A stretch of DNA of 26,596 nucleotides, from positions 1 to 26,596 of the forward strand of contig NZ_CALTWS010000006.1 of the NCBI RefSeq assembly GCF_943913055.1. The letters run 5' to 3'. Both the position numbers and the translations under genes were made by a program. The stretch comes from an uncultured Brevundimonas sp. (GTDB lineage: Bacteria > Pseudomonadota > Alphaproteobacteria > Caulobacterales > Caulobacteraceae). Shown here piece after piece: positions 16,794 to 23,551 of this stretch. How positions within the stretch are numbered: position 1 is the first letter of the stretch; each line of letters opens with the position of its first letter. The notes beneath the pieces are model-generated. The model searched no databases, was not told the DNA's origin, and saw only the letters and a list, made by a program, of their open reading frames with translations.

Positions 16794-17212
16794 CGGACCT
16801 CGCGGCCCCGGAACCACAGCACGGGCACAGTCATGGCGATCAGGATGGCGTTGGTAATGGCCGGCCCGATTTCCAGACCCAGGGCATGGACCGCCAGCAT
16901 GATCGTCTCAAGCGCCAGCAGGCCGACGGCGGCGGTCAGCATCAGCGGACGCCCGTGCTTCCAGGACACGACGGGGGCCAGCAGCAGGACGGCCAGCACG
17001 ATTTCGGCCACCCCCAGACCACGCACCATATTGGCGGGCACCAGGACGGGCCAGCTCATCAGCTGGATCAGATTGGCCATCGGCTCGGTCAGCTTGGCAT
17101 AGCCGGCGGCGGTGAAGAACATCGCCAGCCAGCCCTGCAGCGTCCACAGGGTGAGGTTGCGATAGCTCGCGAACAGGCGCGAGCGGGCGGGGGTCAGAAC
17201 CTGAGAGGTCAT
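16790..17212 (-). CDS. DoxX-like small integral membrane protein
   Basis: This 140-residue protein has four predicted membrane helices: about residues 25-40 (LQGWLAMFFTAAGYAKL), 60-83 (VRGLGVAEIVLAVLLLAPVV), 90-108 and 115-133. The conserved GYAKL in the first helix and the GLGVAEIVLAVLLL helix are typical of the DoxX/DoxX-like group. Family members have varied or unknown roles, some tied to redox or stress; no function can be assigned here. The start at 17212 begins MTSQVLTPARS; the ribosome site is weak. The open frame extends further upstream without family features and crosses the promoter candidate at 17295-17323, so a longer start is unlikely. It ends 4 bases inside the DUF2256 gene on the other strand. 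Confidence 0.82.
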   Translation of the reverse strand: MTSQVLTPARSRLFASYRNLTLWTLQGWLAMFFTAAGYAKLTEPMANLIQLMSWPVLVPANMVRGLGVAEIVLAVLLLAPVVSWKHGRPLMLTAAVGLLALETIMLAVHALGLEIGPAITNAILIAMTVPVLWFRGREVR

Positions 17213-17294
17213 ATGTTTCGACGCCGGAGAGGGCGCTCGCTTCTTGATTGGTAACAGTTGCGATATCGGATTGAGCCCACCGGTTCGCAAGGGT

Positions 17295-17347
17295 CTTATA
17301 GCCGCGCTTGTGCGATTTGTCATCAACAGATGACATCAGCTGATGAC
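17295..17347 (-). promoter_or_regulatory. Promoter with overlapping GATGAC/GTCATC repeats upstream of DoxX-like gene
   Basis: On the minus strand ATGACA (17323-17318) and TATAAG (17300-17295) are separated by 17 bases, each matching the sigma-70 consensus in five of six positions. Transcription would begin near 17288, giving a leader of about 75 bases. Over and upstream of the -35 lie GTCATC (17319-17324), GATGAC (17329-17334) and GATGAC (17342-17347). A perfect palindrome CATCAGCTGATG (17334-17345) overlaps them. A regulator bound there would cover the -35, so this looks like an operator. Confidence 0.55.
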
Positions 17348-17388
17348 TTATTGTTTCGAACGGCGGAAATGCCACGCGGACAGTCCGC

Positions 17389-18840
17389 TCAGAGGCGCGC
17401 CTGACGCACCTGTTCGATCCGCTCCAGCTTGGCGTACAGGGGGGACCAGTCGTCGCGATCGGCGATGTCGGGCCAGATCGATTCGACCTCGTCGATCAGC
17501 ATCTCTTCCGGTTCTGGCCGGGCGAGAACGGGATGCTCCAGCCGCTCGGGCCGGTCTGGCGCATGTTCGAACAGGGCGAAGCGGAAGGCGTCGAAGGCTT
17601 CCCCCTGATACAGCTTGCCGCGCGGACCGCCGAGCGCCCGGGCAGAGGAGGCGAAGCCGGTGAACCAGTCGTGGAACAGTGGCTCCCAGCGCAAGGCCTC
17701 GCCGCCTTCCTTGAGCAGTGCCAGGGTCGCATCCAGCAGCCGTTGATCCGCGGCCTCGCCCAGGCTGAGGACGCCCAGTCTTTCCAGAAAGGCTGCGCGC
17801 AGTTCGCGGATATAGGCGGGACCGAACCCGTTCAGGGCATCCGTCAGCGGCTCGGCCTCGGCGACCAGTTTCAGCGCCCCGCCCAACTGCGTCAGGGCCC
17901 AGAAGACGGCCTCGGGCTGGCGGGCGAAGGCGTAGAGGCCGGTCTGGTCGAAATAGGCGGCGGTGAACTCGGGCTGATACGACGGCAGGAAGCGCCACGG
18001 GCCATAGTCAAAGCTTTCGCCGGTAACGTTCAGATTGTCGGTGTTCAGCACGCCGTGGACGAAGCCCGCCGCGACCCACCGCGCCGCCAGCCGTGCCGAA
18101 GCCTGGACCACGGCGGCATAGAAGGCCGATGTGTCGCCCGCAGCGACGCCGGGATGGTAGAGGCCACGCGCGTGCTCGACCAGGGTCTCGACCATGTCCG
18201 GCCGGTTCAGATAGGCCGCGCGCTGGAAGGTGCCGAACCGGATATGGCTGTGCGACAGCCGCACGAGAACGGCGGACCGGGTCGGCGACGGCTCGTCTCC
18301 ACGTTCCAGTGCCTCGCCGGTTTCGATCAGCGACAGCGCCCGGCTGGTCGGCACACCCTGCGCCTCCAGCATGGCGGCGGCCAGTACCTCGCGCACGCCG
18401 CCCTTCAGCGTCAGTCTGCCGTCGCCGCCCCTCGACCACGGCGTTGTGCCGGAGCCCTTGGTCCCCAGGTCGAGCAGTCTCGGTCTTGGGGCGCTATCAT
18501 TCGCGACGCGGTCGCTCTCTGCTTGAGCGCGAGATGTCTCGCGCATCTGGGCCGCAAGGAATCCGCGGCCGTCGCCAAGGTCGGGATTGTAGTGCCTGAA
18601 CTGGTGGCCGTGATAGCGCATGGCGATCGGCCCAGGCTGGCCGGGCAGGGGCTCGAACCGTCCAAAATGCGCGATCCACTCGGCGTCGGTCAGGGTATCC
18701 AGACCGACCGTGACCGCGGCGCCATCGTTGCGGAAGCGCAGAAGGGTCTGGGGAAAATCGGCGGCCTGAACCGGATCGCCGAACTCGGACCCCAACGCGA
18801 CGAATTGCGGATCGGGGAGATGGGCGGGCGAGACGGGCAT
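17389..18840 (-). CDS. selO: SelO family protein adenylyltransferase (YdiU/UPF0061)
   Basis: This 483-residue pseudokinase-fold protein matches SelO, which transfers AMP from ATP to hydroxyl side chains of target proteins (AMPylation). Conserved parts include MRYHGHQFRHYNPDLGDGRG (about residues 74-93), LLDLGTKGSGTTPWSR with the ATP-contacting Lys128, LKGGVREVLAAAMLEAQGVP, and VHGVLNTDNLNV. Asp268 would be the catalytic base, with Asn269 and Asp278 (FDYGPW) as metal ligands. The C-terminal selenocysteine of eukaryotic forms is absent, as in many bacteria. I chose the ATG at 18840; a TTG seven codons upstream is the alternative. The gene diverges from nhaA. Family members have been linked to oxidative stress; the target proteins here are unknown. 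Confidence 0.94.
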   Translation of the reverse strand: MPVSPAHLPDPQFVALGSEFGDPVQAADFPQTLLRFRNDGAAVTVGLDTLTDAEWIAHFGRFEPLPGQPGPIAMRYHGHQFRHYNPDLGDGRGFLAAQMRETSRAQAESDRVANDSAPRPRLLDLGTKGSGTTPWSRGGDGRLTLKGGVREVLAAAMLEAQGVPTSRALSLIETGEALERGDEPSPTRSAVLVRLSHSHIRFGTFQRAAYLNRPDMVETLVEHARGLYHPGVAAGDTSAFYAAVVQASARLAARWVAAGFVHGVLNTDNLNVTGESFDYGPWRFLPSYQPEFTAAYFDQTGLYAFARQPEAVFWALTQLGGALKLVAEAEPLTDALNGFGPAYIRELRAAFLERLGVLSLGEAADQRLLDATLALLKEGGEALRWEPLFHDWFTGFASSARALGGPRGKLYQGEAFDAFRFALFEHAPDRPERLEHPVLARPEPEEMLIDEVESIWPDIADRDDWSPLYAKLERIEQVRQARL

Positions 18841-18862
18841 CGGTCGCAGATGCGATCTCAAC

Positions 18863-18913
18863 GGGCCGTGCGCAACTGCTTTCGGTTGATCGCACGGGCC
18901 TGTGCGCTAAGGT
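18863..18913 (+). promoter_or_regulatory. Candidate nhaA promoter with overlapping stem-loop
   Basis: TTGATC (18886-18891), a 16-base spacer and TAAGGT (18908-18913, within GCTAAGGT) resemble the Caulobacter housekeeping promoter pattern. Transcription would start near 18920, about 110 bases before the favoured GTG start of nhaA. A strong inverted repeat overlaps the -35. GGGCCGTGCG (18863-18872) pairs with CGCACGGGCC (18891-18900) with one irregular position, enclosing a second CAAC/GTTG stem. It could be a regulator site or a cruciform in the divergent selO/nhaA region. Confidence 0.45.
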
Positions 18914-19030
18914 GAAGCCAGAGATCAGGTCGGGCTTGCCCCGGCCAGGCCGGCGCCGTTGCGCGAACCCGGTCCGGCACCCGTCGATAACCCGGTGCCA
19001 CGTACAGACCTTTTCTTATCGGAGGCCGAC

Positions 19031-20254
19031 GTGGCGCGCAGGATCACGATCAATACGCTGCAGTTCCTCAAGACCGAGGCAGGATCCGGCATGGCGCTGG
19101 GCCTCGCAGCGGTCGCGGCTTTGATCGTGGCCAACTCCCCTCTGGCAGGAGGCTACTTCTACTGGCTGAAAAGCGTGCATGTCCTGCAAGTCGGGCCGCT
19201 GATGCTGGAGTTGGCCATCTCCGACTGGATCAAGGAAGGCTTGATGGCGATCTTCTTCCTCGTCGTGGGGCTGGAGATCAAATACGAGATTCTGAAGGGC
19301 GAACTCAGCGATCCGCGCAAGCTGGCGACGCCTGTTTTGGCCGCGATCGGCGGCATGCTGGCACCCGCCGGGGTTTACCTGCTGGTGTCCGGACTGGCGG
19401 CAGGACCGCACGAAGGCTGGCCCATCCCGCTGGCGACCGACATCGCCTTCGCCCTGGCCGTTTTCGCCGTCGCCGCCAAGAAGCTGCCCTCGTCGCTGCG
19501 GGTGTTCCTGCTGACCTTGGCCATCGTCGATGACCTGGGGGCCATCGCCCTGATCGCCGTGCTGTTCTCATCCGGCATAGAGTGGATGCCGCTTGCCGCC
19601 GTCGCCGGCCTGTTGGTCGCAGGCGCGATCGGCGCGCGGATGGTTCGGGTCCCGGCCCCATTCTGGGTGCTGGGCTTTGCGGTGGTCTGGTATCTGACGG
19701 TGCTGGCCGGTCTGTCGACATCACTGACGGCAGTCGCCTTCGCTCTGATCGTGCCGGTCGAGCCGCGCAAATGCGACAACCAGAGCCCTCTGAAGGAGGC
19801 GATGCACGACCTGCATCCCTATGTTGCCTTCCTGGTCCTGCCGCTGTTCGCCTTCGCCAAGGCGGGCGTCAGCTTCGCCGGTCTGTCGCTGGATCAGGCG
19901 ATGGCTCCCCTGGTGATCGGGATTGCGCTCGGACTGTTCGTCGGCAAGCAGATCGGCGTGTTCGGCATGGCCTGGCTGGCCTCGGCGTTGAAGCTGGGGG
20001 CCAAGCCGACGAACTCAACCTGGCTGGAGGTTTATGGAGTCAGCCTGCTGTGCGGCGTCGGCTTCACCATGAGCCTGTTTATCGGCGTTCTGGCCTTTCC
20101 TGGAGCCATCGATTCGGTGGAGCAGGTCGAGGTCAAGCTGGGCGTTCTCGGCGGCTCCTTCATGTCGGCCGTGGCCGGCGCGATCGTGCTCGGTATCGCT
20201 GGCGCGCGACGCAAAAATTTGGCCGCAGCCAACACGGATACTGACGCCAGCTAG
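19031..20254 (+). CDS. nhaA: Na+/H+ antiporter NhaA
   Basis: This 407-residue, about 12-helix inner-membrane antiporter exchanges sodium for protons to keep pH and sodium in balance. The ion-binding pair Asp167-Asp168 (LAIVDDLGAIAL) corresponds to E. coli Asp163/164. Asp137 (LATDIAFALAV) corresponds to Asp133, and GLEIKYEILKGEL (from residue 80) to the pH-sensing cytoplasmic loop. The late GKQIGVF lysine is also conserved. The GTG at 19031 is favoured because GGAGG lies exactly five bases upstream and the product begins, as in E. coli, about a dozen residues before the first conserved GG/AG segment. The frame is open upstream, where a TTG at 18959 would add 24 poorly conserved residues. selO diverges upstream. 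Confidence 0.95.
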   Translation: MARRITINTLQFLKTEAGSGMALGLAAVAALIVANSPLAGGYFYWLKSVHVLQVGPLMLELAISDWIKEGLMAIFFLVVGLEIKYEILKGELSDPRKLATPVLAAIGGMLAPAGVYLLVSGLAAGPHEGWPIPLATDIAFALAVFAVAAKKLPSSLRVFLLTLAIVDDLGAIALIAVLFSSGIEWMPLAAVAGLLVAGAIGARMVRVPAPFWVLGFAVVWYLTVLAGLSTSLTAVAFALIVPVEPRKCDNQSPLKEAMHDLHPYVAFLVLPLFAFAKAGVSFAGLSLDQAMAPLVIGIALGLFVGKQIGVFGMAWLASALKLGAKPTNSTWLEVYGVSLLCGVGFTMSLFIGVLAFPGAIDSVEQVEVKLGVLGGSFMSAVAGAIVLGIAGARRKNLAAANTDTDAS

Positions 20255-20262
20255 GCGAATAT

Positions 20263-20275
20263 TGACCTAAGGTCA
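20263..20275. promoter_or_regulatory. Short palindrome between nhaA and TonB receptor genes
   Basis: TGACCTAAGGTCA is a perfect inverted repeat with a one-base centre, eight bases after the nhaA stop and 209 before the receptor start. A T-rich stretch (TCGTTTTCTGTCGCTTTTG) follows. It could be a weak terminator for nhaA (5-base stem, TAA loop) or an operator for the receptor gene. The rest of the 229-base gap shows no convincing promoter. Confidence 0.35.
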
Positions 20276-20483
20276 TCGTTTTCTGTCGCTTTTGCGTCAC
20301 AGTTTGGCGATCCGCGCGGTTGAAATGTGTCGTGATGATGTGCGGCTGCTTGTCGCTGACTCGCGATAGGCTTACCCAAAAGGTTGGACTTACCGCGTTC
20401 CATAAGAAGAGCGCGGTCCAGGGATCAGGAAACGCCGCGGTGACCGCCCAATGCGGGGCCCGGCATAATGTCGGGGAAGCCAT

Positions 20484-23120
20484 ATGCGTCTTACCAATCT
20501 GCTTCGTTCCACAGCCTCCATCGCCGTCGTCGGTGCCGTGGCCTTCGGTTTCGCCGGTGTGGCTTCGGCCCAGTCGGCTGACCAGGATAGCCCGACGACC
20601 ATCGACGACATCATCGTCACCGCCCAGAAGCGCGAACAGAACCTGCAGGACGTGCCGATCGTCGTCACGAGCCTGTCGCAGGAAACGTTGCAGAACGCGG
20701 GTGTGCGAGACATCAAGGATCTTCAGATCCTGACGCCGGGGATGACCGTGACGTCGACCTCGTCGGAGGCCTCGACCACGGCCCGTATCCGTGGCGTTGG
20801 TACGGTCGGCGATAACCCCGGTCTGGAAAGCTCGGTCGGCGTGGTTATTGATGGTGTCTATCGCTCGCGCAACTCGGTCGGATTCGGCGATCTGGGTGAG
20901 TTGAGCCGCATCGAGGTTCTGAAGGGCCCGCAAGGCACGCTGTTCGGCAAGAACACCTCGGCGGGCGTCATCAACATCATCACGGAGGCTCCGTCCTTCA
21001 CCTTTGGTGTCAATGGCGAGCTGACCCTCGGGAACTACGACGCAACCGGCGTGTCGGCATCCGTGACCGGCCCGATCAGTGAACAGCTGGCGTTCCGGCT
21101 GTATGCCGCCAAACGCGAGCGTGACGGCTTCCTGGACATCAACATCGGTGACGGTCCGCGCGCCGAGACGGATGACAACAATCAGGATTTCCAGACCGTT
21201 CGCGGTCAACTGCTGTGGTTGCCGAATGACGCCACCTCGTTGCGCCTGATTGCCGATTTCAGCGAGCGCGATGAATATTGCTGCGTCGGCACGCAGATCA
21301 GGACTGGACCGACCTCGGCCTTGATCGATCTTCTGTCGGTGGGTCCGGGTCAGCGTCCGCCCGTCGCAGGCTTCGGCGCCTTGCCGTTCTCGCGCACGGG
21401 TTATGCAAACCGTGGCGACGGCCAGCGCGTTGAAGACAAAGGTGTCTCGCTGGAGGCCAACATCGATCTGCCGTCGCTGTTCGGGGGGGCGACCCTGACA
21501 TCAGTCACGTCGTGGCGCGATTGGAGCGGGATCCTCGGCCAAGACATCGACTATACGGGGGCCGATCTGTTGTATCGCCGCGACGACGGCGACTACGGTT
21601 ACACGGTCGAAAATCTGACCCAAGAGCTGCGCCTGGCCGGTTCGACGGATCGCTTCGACTGGCTGGTCGGCCTGTTCGCGACCAAGGAAGATATCGAACG
21701 GACAGACAGCTACTATTTCGGTGCCGATTACGGTCCCTATATCTCGCTGCTGCTGACTTCGCAGATCAATGCCCTTAACCCGGCCGTGCCGATCAGTCCC
21801 ACAACTGTGCCTTGCTTCACGCGCGTCGGCCAGACGGCGAGCAATCCAGCCCCGCCCTTCGGCTTTGCCCAATGCCTCGGCTCCTCGGGTGCCGTCGGCG
21901 GTGGTGGCATCGGCTTTATCGTCGGACAGGGTGTTGAAGACGTCTACAACACCGAATCGACCTCATACGCCCTGTTCACCAACAACTCCTGGCGCGTGAC
22001 GGACCAGCTCGAGCTGACGCTGGGCCTTCGCTACACCCTGGATGACAAGAGCCTGGAAGGGCGCCAGCGCAACGTAAACGGCAATGGCGCGACGTGTGCG
22101 GCCGCCCTGGCCAATCAGGCGGCCATCGCAGGGGTTCTGGGCGCGGCGACGCCGACGGCGCTCGGCGCGTTCTGCCTGCCCTTCACCAATGCGGCCTTCA
22201 ACAATCGTAATGTGTCGGAGAGCTTTGACGACGGTGAACTGACGGGCACGGTGAAGGCTGCCTACAGGTTCAACGAATCGGTTCTGGCTTACGTGTCCTA
22301 TGCTCGCGGCTACAAGAGCTATGGCTACAACCTGGATCGCGTGCAGAACGGTTTGACGCCGACCGCTTCGCTGTTCTTCCCTTCGGAAGAAGTCGACAGC
22401 TATGAGGCCGGGGTCAAGACGACCTTGTTCGACCGCACCGTCCTGTTGAACGCGACCTATTTCGATCAGACGTTCACCAACTTCCAGCTCAACACCTTCA
22501 ACGGCGTCGGCTTCACGGTTGAGCCTATTCCGGAGCTGACCTCGCGCGGCGTCGATGCCGACTTCCTGTGGTTCACGCCGGTCGAAGGTCTGAGCTTCCA
22601 GGGCGGTCTGACCTATACGGATGCCCAGTATGGAAACTTCACGGCCGCCGATTTGCAGATCCCGGCAAACTTCGCCGCTGCCTCGCTGCTGCCGGGATCG
22701 CGTCCGTCGTTTGCACCGGAATGGTCCGGCTCGCTGGCCGTGAACTTCGAGCGGAGTGTCGGCAATGGTCTGATGGCCGGTTTCAGCCTGTCGGGCAAAT
22801 ACATGTCGGAATACAACACCGGTTCCGACCTGCTGCCGTTCAAGATGCAGGACGCCTTCACGACGCTGAATGGTCGGATCACCCTGGGTGCCGAGGATGA
22901 GCAGTGGGTCGCCGAGCTCTGGGTCCAGAACCTGACGGACGAAGAGTATATCCAGGTGGCCTACAATGCCCCCCTGCAGGGTACGGCATTCCAGACGACC
23001 GCCACGGCATCCGGCCCATATGCCGGTACCTTCTATGACCCGACGCGCGACACCCAGACCTATAATGCCTTCCTTGGGCAACCCCGGACCTGGGGTGCAA
23101 CCCTTCGGTTCAAATACTGA
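20484..23120 (+). CDS. TonB-dependent outer-membrane receptor
   Basis: This 878-residue protein is a TonB-dependent receptor that would import a bulky substrate across the outer membrane using ExbB/D-TonB energy. A signal peptide ends at ASA|QS (residue 29). A TonB-box-like DDIIVTAQKRE follows (about residues 41-51). The plug domain runs to about residue 165, with VPIVVTSLSQETL, IRGVGTVGDNPG and EVLKGPQGTLFGKNTSAGVI. A 22-strand type barrel fills the rest and ends in ATLRFKY with a terminal aromatic. Two cysteine pairs (Cys444/464 and Cys538/564) and an adjacent pair (266/267) sit in probable surface loops. No neighbour reveals the substrate. GGGGAA precedes the ATG, and a strong terminator follows. 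Confidence 0.95.
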   Translation: MRLTNLLRSTASIAVVGAVAFGFAGVASAQSADQDSPTTIDDIIVTAQKREQNLQDVPIVVTSLSQETLQNAGVRDIKDLQILTPGMTVTSTSSEASTTARIRGVGTVGDNPGLESSVGVVIDGVYRSRNSVGFGDLGELSRIEVLKGPQGTLFGKNTSAGVINIITEAPSFTFGVNGELTLGNYDATGVSASVTGPISEQLAFRLYAAKRERDGFLDINIGDGPRAETDDNNQDFQTVRGQLLWLPNDATSLRLIADFSERDEYCCVGTQIRTGPTSALIDLLSVGPGQRPPVAGFGALPFSRTGYANRGDGQRVEDKGVSLEANIDLPSLFGGATLTSVTSWRDWSGILGQDIDYTGADLLYRRDDGDYGYTVENLTQELRLAGSTDRFDWLVGLFATKEDIERTDSYYFGADYGPYISLLLTSQINALNPAVPISPTTVPCFTRVGQTASNPAPPFGFAQCLGSSGAVGGGGIGFIVGQGVEDVYNTESTSYALFTNNSWRVTDQLELTLGLRYTLDDKSLEGRQRNVNGNGATCAAALANQAAIAGVLGAATPTALGAFCLPFTNAAFNNRNVSESFDDGELTGTVKAAYRFNESVLAYVSYARGYKSYGYNLDRVQNGLTPTASLFFPSEEVDSYEAGVKTTLFDRTVLLNATYFDQTFTNFQLNTFNGVGFTVEPIPELTSRGVDADFLWFTPVEGLSFQGGLTYTDAQYGNFTAADLQIPANFAAASLLPGSRPSFAPEWSGSLAVNFERSVGNGLMAGFSLSGKYMSEYNTGSDLLPFKMQDAFTTLNGRITLGAEDEQWVAELWVQNLTDEEYIQVAYNAPLQGTAFQTTATASGPYAGTFYDPTRDTQTYNAFLGQPRTWGATLRFKY

Positions 23121-23146
23121 TCCAGGGGGCTTTGAAGGCCTCTAAC

Positions 23147-23184
23147 AAGGGGTCGATCGGGAAACCGGTCGACCCCTTATTTCT
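23147..23184 (+). terminator. Rho-independent terminator of the TonB receptor gene
   Basis: AAGGGGTCGA (23147-23156) pairs perfectly with TCGACCCCTT (23169-23178). Three more G/C pairs and one wobble extend the stem to a GAAA tetraloop (23161-23164), and a short T-rich run follows (ATTTCT). The hairpin starts 26 bases after the stop codon. The T-run is modest but the stem is very stable, so termination is likely; weak bidirectional use for the other strand is possible. Confidence 0.85.
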
Positions 23185-23551
23185 GGCCGGGTCCCGGATC
23201 GACTCCGATCTCACCGGTCAGCGTCGCATCCTCGGGCGTTGACGCCTGACCACCCAGCGGACGGGATCATTCCCAAACTGGTCCAAGCCGCCCGGCGGTG
23301 TGTTGCGACCACTGCAATCCGGTGTGCCGCCCCGCTACGACCAACCGTGCGGCGATCACGCGCTGCGATCCGGTTCAGCATGGTTTGGAGGCACAGGGGC
23401 AAGTGCGGACAGACAGTCAGGACAGGATGCACAGCGCCACAGGCCTGCGCTTGTTCAAGGTCCATCAGGCTGCCTGAAGCCCGGGACCACGAACCCTGCA
23501 TGACGGCCCAAACCTGGAGGCGTTGCTGCTTCTCGGGTTGAGGATCGCCCC
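23185..23551. other. Intergenic stretch without a recognised gene
   Basis: About 370 bases lie between the receptor terminator and the end of the convergent RND gene. Open frames of about 60-100 codons exist on both strands (for example 23239-23541 plus, from TTG, and 23211-23501 minus). They are Arg-, Ala- and Cys-rich, lack ribosome sites and resemble no family I know. I see no tRNA, hairpin-T terminator for the RND gene, or IS end. It may be decayed sequence or plain spacer. Confidence 0.5.

Noticed and set aside
23239..23541. A 100-codon plus-strand frame between the TonB receptor and RND genes
   Set aside because: It starts at TTG with no ribosome site, and its Arg/Cys-rich product resembles no family.
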